Of a DNA stretch of 18,304 nt, positions 7,541-14,948 are shown piece by piece; positions within the stretch are counted from its first letter, which is position 1; each line of letters begins with the position of its first letter. The notes beneath the pieces are model-generated. The model saw nothing but the letters and a program-made list of their open reading frames with translations, made no database searches and was not told where the DNA came from. The stretch is from Wolbachia pipientis (GTDB lineage: Bacteria > Pseudomonadota > Alphaproteobacteria > Rickettsiales > Anaplasmataceae), in the NCBI RefSeq assembly GCF_023661085.1, contig NZ_JAHDJT010000004.1:1-18304 (forward strand). Reading direction: 5' to 3'. The position numbers and the translations under genes were made by a program.

Positions 7541-8806
7541 ATGAGCAGAAGAGTAGTAGTTACCGGTATTGGCTTAATTACTCCACTGGCGGCAGGTGTT
7601 GAAAACACTTGGCTTAAGTTAATAGGTGGTGAGTCTGGTATAAAGGAAATCAGCAGGTTTGATGCTTTTGATCTTGCAAGCAAGATCGCAGGACAAATTC
7701 CTCTACAAGGTAATAACATTAAGCACTGTTTTAACCCGCTAGATTATATCTCTGAAAAAGACCTAAAAAGGACAGATCGTTTTATCCATTATGGCATTGC
7801 AGCCGCTATTCAGGCAGTGGACGATTCACTAATTTTAGAAAATCAAGATATCGATCGAGAACGCGTTGGTGTGGTTGTTGGCTCTGGTATAGGTGGTCTT
7901 CCATCAATTCAGGAAAACGTAATTATTATGCAGGAAAAAGGACCTAGACGTGTCAGCCCATTTTTTGTTCCCGCAAGTTTGATAAATTTGATATCTGGCC
8001 ATATCTCTATTAAATACGAATTTACAGGTCCAAACGATTCAGCGGTAACCGCATGTGCAACAGGTGCACATGCAATCATAAACTCAGCAAGAGCTATAAA
8101 ACTTGATGAAGCAGATATAATGATTGCAGGTGGGGCAGAAAGTGCACTTTGTAGGGTTGGAATTGCAGGCTTTGCATCTATGAAGGCACTATCAACTAAA
8201 TTTAATGATAAGCCTGAAGAAGCTTCAAGACCATGGGATGAAGAACGCGATGGATTTGTTATGGGTGAAGGAGCAGGTATACTAGTATTAGAAGAGTATG
8301 AACACGCAAAGAGAAGGGGAGCAAAAATATATGCAGAACTTACTGGATATGGACTAACGGGGGATGCTTATCATATTACCGCTCCACATGAGAGCGGAAG
8401 AGGTGCATTGAGATCAATACAGCTTGCCTTACAGAGTGCACAAATTAGTCCAAATCAAATTGGGTATATCAATGCACATGGAACTTCAACGCCACTTGGA
8501 GATAAAATTGAAGTAATAGCAATAAAACAGTTATTTGGTGACTACGCTTATAAGATACCAGTTTCTTCAACCAAATCCTCTATAGGACATTTACTTGGTG
8601 CTGCAGGTAGTGTTGAAGCAATATTTAGTATTCTTGCGTTAAATGAAGGAATTACTCCCCCAACTTTAAATCTGCACAAACCTTCAGAGGGATGTGATTT
8701 AAATTTTGTACCGTTTAAAGCTCAAGAGCATAAGATCCAATATGTGCTTTCTAATTCGTTTGGCTTTGGCGGCACTAACGCATCACTCATCTTTGGGAAA
8801 GTATAA
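7541..8806 (+). CDS. fabF: 3-oxoacyl-ACP synthase II (KAS II)
   Basis: The enzyme catalyses decarboxylative condensation of malonyl-ACP with acyl-ACP, elongating fatty acids and working directly with the adjacent acyl carrier protein. The 421 residues are full length. Catalytic residues are visible: nucleophile C172 in TACATGAHAI, H313 in NAHGTSTPLGD, K345 in SSTKSSIGH, and H350. The C-terminal NSFGFGGTNAS glycine loop is intact. It follows acpP by 6 bp on the same strand, and the conserved acpP-fabF pair supports cotranscription. No defect is seen. Confidence 0.97.
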   Translation: MSRRVVVTGIGLITPLAAGVENTWLKLIGGESGIKEISRFDAFDLASKIAGQIPLQGNNIKHCFNPLDYISEKDLKRTDRFIHYGIAAAIQAVDDSLILENQDIDRERVGVVVGSGIGGLPSIQENVIIMQEKGPRRVSPFFVPASLINLISGHISIKYEFTGPNDSAVTACATGAHAIINSARAIKLDEADIMIAGGAESALCRVGIAGFASMKALSTKFNDKPEEASRPWDEERDGFVMGEGAGILVLEEYEHAKRRGAKIYAELTGYGLTGDAYHITAPHESGRGALRSIQLALQSAQISPNQIGYINAHGTSTPLGDKIEVIAIKQLFGDYAYKIPVSSTKSSIGHLLGAAGSVEAIFSILALNEGITPPTLNLHKPSEGCDLNFVPFKAQEHKIQYVLSNSFGFGGTNASLIFGKV

Positions 8807-9159
8807 TTAGTTCTATCGTTTATACTTGTCTACAAAGCACTTATTTTGCAACAAAAGTAGTCAGGGTTTGTATCCTATATCACCTGAAAGCATACAACAA
8901 AGCCACTAAACTTTGCTTTTTAGCAAAGTTACCACTATTGAAAGATATGCAAGAAGCTTTATAAAAACTTAACATAATTTTATCATAAAAATATCATTCT
9001 TATGTTTTGTAAAAGCGATTCTTAGCACTAAATGGGTCTTTTTAAATAACTATGAGTTGGGTAAATTGGAAAATAAATTTTATTTACTTTTACAATGTCT
9101 TGAGATCTAATGTCAATTTATCAGTTGGAAGTATCAAAAAGGATTATAATTAGGCTAGT
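8807..9159. other. 353-bp intergenic region between fabF and permease gene
   Basis: Very A+T-rich. It holds a stem-loop at 8909-8930 (listed separately) and an IS-terminus-like string ACAACAAAGCC (8895-8905). A 33-codon open frame at 9052-9153 lacks a ribosome site, so I do not call it. A TATAAT at 9145-9150 sits only 10 bp before the next start codon. Nothing else is recognised. Confidence 0.6.
8909..8930. terminator. Stem-loop downstream of fabF, possible terminator
   Basis: AACTTTGCT (8909-8917) and AGCAAAGTT (8922-8930) form a perfect 9-bp stem with a TTTT loop, about 100 bp after the fabF stop. No T-tract follows, so intrinsic termination is uncertain. It could instead stabilise the acpP-fabF mRNA. 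Confidence 0.35.
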
Positions 9160-10089
9160 ATGTTCTTTACCCTTTTTCTCAAAATATTACCTATTTATAT
9201 TACAATACTTATTGGTTATTTAGCAGGAAAATGCCTTAAGATTGATAGAAATACTATATCTCAAATACTCTTTTATATAGCTAACCCAATAGTAATTCTG
9301 TATGGAGTATCTCATACAGAGGTCAATTTAAAAGTAATTTCTTTGCCGATTTTGATATGGTTTATAGGTAGCACTATGTCCTTATCGGTGTATTATCTTT
9401 CTTCTTTTTTATTTAAGGACAACACGAAAAACATATTGGCATTTAGCTCAGGCAGTACAAGTATGGGTTATTTTGGCTTGCCAATTGCTATGACTTTATT
9501 TGATGAAGATTCGGTGTCTGTATATGTTGTCTGTTATATAGGAATGGCACTGTTTGAAAATAGCTTAGGATTTTATATAGCTGCAAACGGTATATACACC
9601 GCAAAAGAATGCATGTTAAGGTTGTTCAGACTTCCTTCGTCCTATGCGATGATTCTGGGCTTCTTTTTGAGTATATGCGATATACAAATACCTGCTTTTC
9701 TAACAGATGTTATGATGAATATAAGAAGTACATTTATTACATTAGGAATGGTGCTACTTGGAGTGAGTATTGCACAAACTACAAATTTTAAAATAGATTG
9801 GAAACTCGCTTTGACCACTATTATAGCAAAGTACGTGTTCTGGCCATTATTTGTTTTGGGAATTGTCCTGACAGATAAACATATCACAGGTATATACGAT
9901 GAGAGTATATATAAAGCGCTGATGTTGCTAGCTATTATTCCAGTTTCTGGATCCAGTGTAATACTTGCTAATATTTTAAATTATCAACCAGATAGAGCTA
10001 CTTTGCTGCTTTTCATCAGTACTGCAGTGGGACTATTTTACGTTCCGCTAATAATATCATTATTTTTTGCCAAACTTGTTCCTCTTTGA
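9160..10089 (+). CDS. AEC-family permease (auxin efflux carrier-like)
   Basis: The 309-residue integral membrane protein has about ten hydrophobic segments in two five-helix halves, as in the AEC family, whose bacterial members move malonate, malate or other organic acids. Typical features are the N-terminal LPIYITILIGYLAGK, the broken helix IANPIVILYG, the GSTSMGYFGLPIAMTLFD stretch in the first half, and SGSSVILANIL in the second half. The substrate cannot be read from the sequence; organic acid exchange with the host is a plausible role. The start ATG has no clear Shine-Dalgarno and a TATAAT only 10 bp upstream, so the mRNA could be nearly leaderless. The gene appears monocistronic. Confidence 0.88.
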   Translation: MFFTLFLKILPIYITILIGYLAGKCLKIDRNTISQILFYIANPIVILYGVSHTEVNLKVISLPILIWFIGSTMSLSVYYLSSFLFKDNTKNILAFSSGSTSMGYFGLPIAMTLFDEDSVSVYVVCYIGMALFENSLGFYIAANGIYTAKECMLRLFRLPSSYAMILGFFLSICDIQIPAFLTDVMMNIRSTFITLGMVLLGVSIAQTTNFKIDWKLALTTIIAKYVFWPLFVLGIVLTDKHITGIYDESIYKALMLLAIIPVSGSSVILANILNYQPDRATLLLFISTAVGLFYVPLIISLFFAKLVPL

Positions 10090-10171
10090 TTAGAAATTTA
10101 GGCAATATATACTCTTTAAACTTGGAATAAGCTCTAAATTTACTACTTTAGTAAACCTCAGCATAAAAAAG

Positions 10172-10200
10172 TTGAATATTTCTTCAGGATAGTGTATAAT
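10172..10200 (+). promoter_or_regulatory. Putative sigma70 promoter of Rpn-family gene
   Basis: TTGAAT (10172-10177) and TATAAT (10195-10200) are spaced 17 bp apart, 27 bp before the start codon at 10228. The -10 is a perfect consensus and the -35 is four of six. No other gene could be served by it. Confidence 0.5.
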
Positions 10201-10227
10201 TATTAATACTTTTTAAGTTAATTTCTC

Positions 10228-11151
10228 ATGGCTTTCTCAAAGTTTCTTGACCCAAAATTGGACTTAACATTTAAAAAGATTTTTGGCACTGAAAAAAATA
10301 AGAACATACTTATCCATTTTTTGAACGATATTCTAGGGTGTACTGAAGTTAATACTATACAAGAAATAGAATTTATCAGCACCATTTTGAACCCTGAAAT
10401 TGCCTCTGAGAGACAAAGTATAGTTGATGTTCTCTGTCAGGATTCTGTTGGCAACAGATTTGTGGTTGAAATGCAGCTCACTCGTGATAAAGGTTTTGAA
10501 AAGCGCGCTCAATATTATGCTGCTAAAGCTTACTCAAGACAAGTTGGTAAGTATGCTAATTTACAGAAGATCTTCTTTATTGCGATTTCAAATTGTGTTT
10601 TATTTCCTGATAAGTCTAATTATATATCTAGCAATACCATAAGAGATGAGGAGACTAATGAGCATGATTTACAAGATTTTCAATTTGTGTTTATAGAACT
10701 ACCAAAATTTCCTAAAAATAAAGTAGAGCAATTAACAAGCATAGTAGAACGCTGGTGTTTTTTTTTCAAATATGCAGAAGAAACCACTGAAAAAGATCTG
10801 AAGAAAATTGCAAGAGAAGTGCCAATAATAAAGAGAGCATATGATGAATTAGACAGGTTTAACTGGAATGAAAAAGATCTAACGGCATATGAAGAAAGAA
10901 TAATGGATCTATACAAAGAGGAAGCTATCCTTGAATACAAACTTGAAGAAGGTATGGAAAAAGGTATAGAGAAAGGTATCCAAATTGGTGAAGAACGCGG
11001 CATCCAGATCGGTGAAGAAAGAGGCGAAAAACAGGCTAAAATGGCTGTTGCTAAAAACCTACTTAAAGCTGGTGTATCTGTTGATTTAGTAACTGAATCT
11101 ACTGGTCTTTCTAAAGCTGAAATTGTACAACTTCAGGAAGAAATAGCCTGA
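10228..11151 (+). CDS. Rpn-family recombination-promoting nuclease / PD-(D/E)XK transposase-like
   Basis: The 307 residues match the family whose members start with FLDPKLDLTFKKIFG and are annotated as Rpn nucleases or PD-(D/E)XK transposases. In E. coli, Rpn proteins are DNA endonucleases that raise recombination. The nuclease core is intact: D67 in SIVDVLC and E81-x-Q83 in FVVEMQL. Downstream helices end in a short repeat region (about 241-268) built of EKGI and QIGEERG units, where these genes often gain or lose repeats. The C-terminal helical tail (about 270-307) is also typical. The gene has its own promoter and no clear Shine-Dalgarno. It looks complete. The role in Wolbachia is unknown: mobile-element remnant, recombination and phage defence have all been proposed for the family. 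Confidence 0.9.
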   Translation: MAFSKFLDPKLDLTFKKIFGTEKNKNILIHFLNDILGCTEVNTIQEIEFISTILNPEIASERQSIVDVLCQDSVGNRFVVEMQLTRDKGFEKRAQYYAAKAYSRQVGKYANLQKIFFIAISNCVLFPDKSNYISSNTIRDEETNEHDLQDFQFVFIELPKFPKNKVEQLTSIVERWCFFFKYAEETTEKDLKKIAREVPIIKRAYDELDRFNWNEKDLTAYEERIMDLYKEEAILEYKLEEGMEKGIEKGIQIGEERGIQIGEERGEKQAKMAVAKNLLKAGVSVDLVTESTGLSKAEIVQLQEEIA

Positions 11152-11342
11152 GGACTGGCAGTCCTATTTCTGTTGACTGCTTGTATGACATTACTTAAAT
11201 TAGTTTCAGGTTTGTCTTCCACTTCTTCTGGTAACGGATTTTCTCGTTGACTAGAAGAAACAGTAAAACTAACTTTTTGAACAGGTACAAATTGTCTTTT
11301 TTCTTCTATAATATCTTTTTTATCTCTTGGACCCATACACAA
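11133..11342 (-). CDS. Small hypothetical protein, tail-to-tail overlap with Rpn gene
   Basis: This 69-codon frame encodes a charged, soluble, probably disordered peptide with no recognised motif. Its 3' end overlaps the 3' end of the Rpn gene by 19 bp on the other strand. Codon choice is A/T-ending, like the surrounding genes, and the frame lies mostly outside the Rpn gene, so it is not a simple shadow. No good Shine-Dalgarno precedes it, and residue 3 is an alternative start methionine. It could be a real small gene, the stub of a decayed gene, or chance. Confidence 0.4.
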   Translation of the reverse strand: MCMGPRDKKDIIEEKRQFVPVQKVSFTVSSSQRENPLPEEVEDKPETNLSNVIQAVNRNRTASPQAISS

Positions 11343-11381
11343 TACTTAGGTTATCCATTCTGTGCCTTTTACATTGTGGTT

Positions 11382-11494
11382 TATATCAATTCCCATTACA
11401 TAAGACAATAACGAGGAAAAGATCCACACTGAAGCAAGTAGAATAGCGGGGTAAAGTGGCATATCTGCTCCCTGTGTAGTGGGAATTGGTATTA
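11382..11494. repeat. Small inverted-repeat element, possibly MITE-like
   Basis: TATATCAATTCCCATTACA (11382-11400) is an imperfect inverted match to TGTAGTGGGAATTGGTATTA (11475-11494), leaving about 75 bp between arms. A related string, TAATACCAATTCTTATTA, sits at 13125-13142 beside the phage gene fragment. I see no coding sequence in it. A small non-autonomous element is a plausible reading. Confidence 0.4.
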
Positions 11495-11577
11495 CACGGC
11501 ACTATTTACTGTAAACTCGCCTTTACTTTTATGGTTATCTTTCTATGCTACTTTGTCTGCCTTATTTTGCCGCTTTC

Positions 11578-13047
11578 CTAAGCGGACACATTCAATTCAA
11601 TTACTCTGCCACAATTTTGCTCTATCACATTTGCTACATTCAATATTCCAGCTTCATCGTAATAGTTTCCAATTACTTGTAAAGCAAGTGGTAAACCTTC
11701 ATTGGAAAGTCCAACAGGAACGGAAATAGCAGGTAGTCCGGCTAAACTTGCTGGTACGGTAAAGACGTCATTGATACACATAATTAGCGGATCTGGCTTT
11801 TCATTCAAGCCAAAAGCTTCTGTTGGAGCAGATGGAACAAGTATATAATCTATTTTTTCAAATGCTTTTATAAAATCATTTCTGATTAATGCTCTAATGC
11901 ATTGTGCTTTTTCGTAATATTCATTGTAGTGACCTGAAGAAAGTGCATAAGCACCAATTAAGATTCTTCTTTTTACCTCTTTTCCAAAACCTTCTGCTCT
12001 CGTTAGTGAATACATTTCTTCGAGGGTATCAGCATCAGCTCTGAATCCATAACGCACACCATCATAACGAGCAAGATTAGATGAAACTTCAGCAGAACAA
12101 ATTAAATAATAGACTGGTATTGCACATTTAGTGTGTGGCAAGGTAATATCAACCACTTCAGCACCGTTTTCCTTCAAATCGGAAGAAACTTTTTCCCAAT
12201 GATGGACGATTTCTTCTGAAATTCCATCCATTCTATATTCTTTTGGTATACCAATGCGCTTACCCTTGATATTACCGTTTATAAAATTAGAAAATTTAGG
12301 CACTGGCCTTTTACTCGATGTTGAATCTTTGCTATCATAACCACAAATCGTTTCCAACATTAATGCTGAGTCAGAAACGGAACGAGTAATGACTCCTGCC
12401 TGGTCCAGGGAACTTGCAAATGCGATCATACCAAAACGCGAACATCTTCCATAAGTTGGCTTTGCTCCAACTACTCCACAGTAAGCTGCTGGCTGGCGCA
12501 CAGATCCACCGGTATCGCTTCCGAGCGCTCCAGCGCATAAAAATCCAGCAACCGATGCTGCGGATCCACCAGATGACCCACCAGGCACAACTTTTTCCCC
12601 ATCACTTTTTCTAACCCACACATTTTCAACAGGACCAAAATAGCTATTTGTGTTTGCAGAGCCCATGGCAAATTCATCCATGTTGAGCTTGCCGAGCATA
12701 GCTGCTCCGCTTTTTAAAAGCAAGTCAGATACTGTGGACTCGTAAGTTGGAACGAAGTTTTCTAGCATTTTTGAGCATGCTGTTGTTTTTGTTCCCTTTG
12801 TGCAGAATAAATCTTTAACACCAACTGGTATACCCATGAGCGGTATATCACCCTTTTGTTTTGAAAAATGCTCATCTGCGGCTTTAGCGGCCTCTATTGC
12901 TATTTCTGGAGTTTGCGTCACAAATGCATTTAATTTCTCACTTTCAACTGCGTTGATATGCGCTTCTACGAGCTCAACAGCAGAAAAATCTTTCCGTTTA
13001 AGTCCATCGTGCATCTCTGTAATACTGAGCTTTCTTAATTCATTCAT
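11578..13047 (-). CDS. gatA: Asp-tRNA(Asn)/Glu-tRNA(Gln) amidotransferase subunit A
   Basis: This is the amidase subunit of GatCAB, which liberates ammonia from glutamine and amidates misacylated Glu-tRNA(Gln) and, in many bacteria, Asp-tRNA(Asn). The 489 residues are full length. The amidase Ser-cisSer-Lys triad is visible as K78 in GIPVGVKDLF, S158 in PGGSSGGSAA and S182 in GSDTGGSVRQPAA, with spacing that matches known GatA proteins. The N-terminal LSITEMHDGLKRKDFSAVEL helix is typical and supports the start, although no Shine-Dalgarno is seen. gatB and gatC are not in the window. It appears monocistronic. No damage seen. Confidence 0.97.
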   Translation of the reverse strand: MNELRKLSITEMHDGLKRKDFSAVELVEAHINAVESEKLNAFVTQTPEIAIEAAKAADEHFSKQKGDIPLMGIPVGVKDLFCTKGTKTTACSKMLENFVPTYESTVSDLLLKSGAAMLGKLNMDEFAMGSANTNSYFGPVENVWVRKSDGEKVVPGGSSGGSAASVAGFLCAGALGSDTGGSVRQPAAYCGVVGAKPTYGRCSRFGMIAFASSLDQAGVITRSVSDSALMLETICGYDSKDSTSSKRPVPKFSNFINGNIKGKRIGIPKEYRMDGISEEIVHHWEKVSSDLKENGAEVVDITLPHTKCAIPVYYLICSAEVSSNLARYDGVRYGFRADADTLEEMYSLTRAEGFGKEVKRRILIGAYALSSGHYNEYYEKAQCIRALIRNDFIKAFEKIDYILVPSAPTEAFGLNEKPDPLIMCINDVFTVPASLAGLPAISVPVGLSNEGLPLALQVIGNYYDEAGILNVANVIEQNCGRVIELNVSA

Positions 13048-13145
13048 TTATTAATATTCAATTTTTAGCAAGGTATTAATTATAACAACGATAAGGCAAA
13101 AGATCTATACCTTTATGGCAGTATAATACCAATTCTTATTATTAG
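13048..13145. other. Upstream region of gatA
   Basis: A+T-rich spacer that should contain the gatA promoter on the minus strand. TATAAT-like strings are present, but I cannot pair one with a convincing -35. The string TAATACCAATTCTTATTA at 13125-13142 resembles the arms of the small inverted-repeat element at 11382-11494. Confidence 0.35.
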
Positions 13146-13352
13146 CAGGTCGAACAGTTAGCGTTTAAAGAGCTTGATTTTGGTGGTTGGAAACCAGCTG
13201 GAAAAGCAACGCTTAAGCGTGTAGTCGATGCTCATTATTACAAACTTACTACAGGTGAAAATGAACCAATAGAGATCGATGCTGAGAATATGATTCGCAA
13301 GATTAACGGAGTTGATCAGATGGCTTTATTACAAACAGTTTTAGGGGTTTGA
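13146..13352 (+). pseudogene. C-terminal fragment of P2 FII-like phage major tail tube protein
   Basis: Read in frame to the TGA at 13350-13352, this stretch encodes about 68 residues ending EIDAENMIRKINGVDQ...LQTVLGV. It aligns by eye with the end of the P2 contractile tail tube protein FII, which ends EIDTINMIEKVNGVDR...RNIGL. The preceding KELDFGG...AHYYKL aligns with KEIDTGE...TYFRL at the same spacing. An in-frame TAG at 13143-13145 and the absence of the N-terminal 100 or so residues show that the gene is truncated. Contractile tails of this type belong to Wolbachia phage WO, so this is probably a WO relic. No other tail gene is adjacent. The alignment is from memory. Confidence 0.75.
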
Positions 13353-13395
13353 TATAGTTTATATAAAAATGTTAAAATGTAATGAGTTATAGTAT

Positions 13396-13485
13396 ATGAT
13401 TGATATGGATTCTAAAGCTTGTGTAAATCCTGAAGACCAGTTGAATAGTTTGCTCACTGCGGCTTTGCTGCATCGCTGCCTATAG
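13396..13485 (+). pseudogene. Possible stub of the next phage tail gene, cut by a repeat
   Basis: A 29-codon frame beginning MIDMDSKACVNPEDQLNSLL starts 43 bp after the tail tube fragment. It runs into the 54-bp direct repeat near 13465, where it meets a stop. Its position fits the small gene that follows FII in P2-like tail modules (gpE), but I see no sequence match to gpE. It may be the 5' end of a phage gene severed by the repeat, or chance. Confidence 0.3.
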
Positions 13486-13520
13486 AAGGCCAACTATATA
13501 AGTAACTTATTGAAAATCTT
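13465..13520. repeat. 54-bp direct repeat, copy 1
   Basis: The stretch beginning TTGCTGCATCGCTGCCTATA and ending TTATTGAAAATCTT recurs at 14621-14676 with about three substitutions. GGCTTTGCTGCATCGC at its left end resembles IS termini of the GGCTTTGTTGCA type. It ends exactly where the terminator-like hairpin at 13521 begins. Confidence 0.85.
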
Positions 13521-13551
13521 GGGAACGTTCAGAATGTTTAAGAACGTTCCC
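13521..13551 (-). terminator. Stem-loop after the frameshifted acidic gene
   Basis: GGGAACGTTC (13521-13530) and GAACGTTCCC (13542-13551) form a perfect 10-bp stem with an 11-nt loop. It starts 14 bp after the stop codon of the minus-strand gene ending at 13566, the normal place for a terminator. The following minus-strand bases, AAGATTTTC, give only a weak U-tract. Each arm contains the self-palindrome GAACGTTC, so a protein-binding site is an alternative. Confidence 0.5.
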
Positions 13552-13565
13552 TAGACCGCAGAGCT

Positions 13566-14461
13566 TCAAGAAAGGAAGTTACTTCTATTCGAAACTTTTT
13601 TTATAGAACATGAAGACACTTTAGAACCTGAATTAAAAGGTGTGTTATTTTCAAACATCTTAATCTTTTCCTGTATACTATTTTTTGATGTTTGATTGAA
13701 AGCAAGCCCAGAATCATGCCCTTTATTAAAACTAGGATTAGATATTTTATTTTCAGGCATCTTTCTCAGTGCCTTACTTAAAGTGGTTGTTACTGGAATT
13801 TTTGTACTGACATGACTATCATTTAACTTTTCTTTATTTTGTGGTGCAGTAGTACATTGTTGTTGATTGGGATGAGATGTATTGTTATTTTCAAACATGA
13901 CTCTTGCAGAAGGGGTTTGAGGTCTTGTTTGTAAATTAATGGACTTTGGTGATGTCAATGGCTTCCTTGTATTTAGCTGATGGTTTAGCAAAACCACAAT
14001 TTTGGGCTCTTGTTGTCCTGCATCATCATCAGATCTATAACCACTGTCAGGAGTACTGCTTCTTTTTTCATTGTTTGATTGAAGGTTTGAAAGCGTTGGA
14101 TACTCATCTTCATCATCACTATAGTCAGACTCATTTCCAGAATACTCGCTTTTACCATATAAGAATTCAATTTCTGCTTTTCTTTCAAGAATTGAAGCTA
14201 CATCATTTGGCGGTGGCTTATCTCCGGTATTACCTGACTTCTTGGCATCTTCAGACCTAAATGTATCTTCAACTTTTTTTAATGTGACATCTTGTATTGG
14301 TAGTGCAAGCGCAGCGCTTTTTACTTGTAGAGCCTTCTCAGTAATTGTTTTTTTTCTCCAGGTGCAGTGTATCCAAACGTAGTGAATGTAGGATTATCAT
14401 ATCGTTCATCTACACTGTTGTTTGCCGTAGCTTTAATTATTAAATCGTTCTTAATACTCAT
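13566..14461 (-). pseudogene. Serine/asparagine-rich acidic protein, frameshifted in an A8 run
   Basis: I do not recognise the family. From the ATG at 14461 the frame runs 46 codons and stops. Adding one base to the A8 run at 14348-14355 joins it to a long open frame ending at 13566, giving 298 residues. Codon use and composition are continuous across the join, so this is one gene with a one-base indel. The corrected protein is hydrophilic and probably disordered, with no membrane segment. It has an acidic tyrosine/serine patch (about 102-145), an STPDSGYRSDDD string, a proline-rich KPPPN at 82-86, and two copies of an MFENN motif (189-193 and 269-272 with N273). GAGGT (14469-14473) lies 7 nt before the ATG. 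It may be a true pseudogene, a phase-variable gene, or rescued by slippage in the A run. A secreted role would be speculation. Confidence 0.75.
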
Positions 14462-14620
14462 AATATTTACCTCGCTATTAATTATTAAAATTAATACACT
14501 ATTGTAATTACATAAAAATTTATTTTTTCTTAATTTGCAATTTTACCAGATGCTCAGATGTATGGTCCTAGAGTATGATGGTATGGATTTAGTATAAACA
14601 ATTCTGGAAACTATGTAGAT

Positions 14621-14676
14621 TTGCTGCATCGCTGTCTATAGAAGGCCAACTATATAGGCAACTTATTGAAAATCTT
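14621..14676. repeat. 54-bp direct repeat, copy 2
   Basis: It matches 13465-13520 in the same orientation. The two copies bracket the frameshifted acidic gene. Its left end, TTTGCTGCATCGCTGTCTAT, is also an imperfect inverted match to ATAGATAGCAATGCAACAAA at 14901-14920, so 14621-14925 may be a small inverted-repeat element or an IS remnant. Confidence 0.8.
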
Positions 14677-14948
14677 GTTTTTTGCAATCAATCTGATCAA
14701 ATCTAGGAATAGTAATTGTATTAATAAATTTAATTCTGTTTAAAATAGCTAAAGCATTGAAATTCTTGAATTTTAGCTAGGTTAGTGAATGGTAGTAAAA
14801 TTTTTTTTACTCGAATTTAGGTACTCACTGACCGTCCTTACTATAAATGCTAGAATAATAAGCTACCGATATTCTCTACCTTTTTTATCTTTAATCTATC
14901 ATAGATAGCAATGCAACAAAGCCCACTGGAATCCAGAAAAAAGGACGG

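Noticed and set aside
9052..9153. A 33-codon open frame (MSWVNWKINF...) just before the permease gene
   Set aside because: No ribosome site, no recognised similarity, and an A+T-rich region in which such frames arise by chance; it ends just before the permease start, so it is mentioned only in the intergenic entry.
13146..13485. An active prophage or phage module
   Set aside because: Only a C-terminal fragment of one tail gene and a possible stub are present, with no capsid, terminase, integrase or lysis genes.
13946..14260. A 104-codon plus-strand frame opposite the frameshifted acidic gene
   Set aside because: His/Leu-rich composition typical of an antisense reading of a Ser/Asp-rich gene; the minus-strand frame has a ribosome site and continuous codon use.
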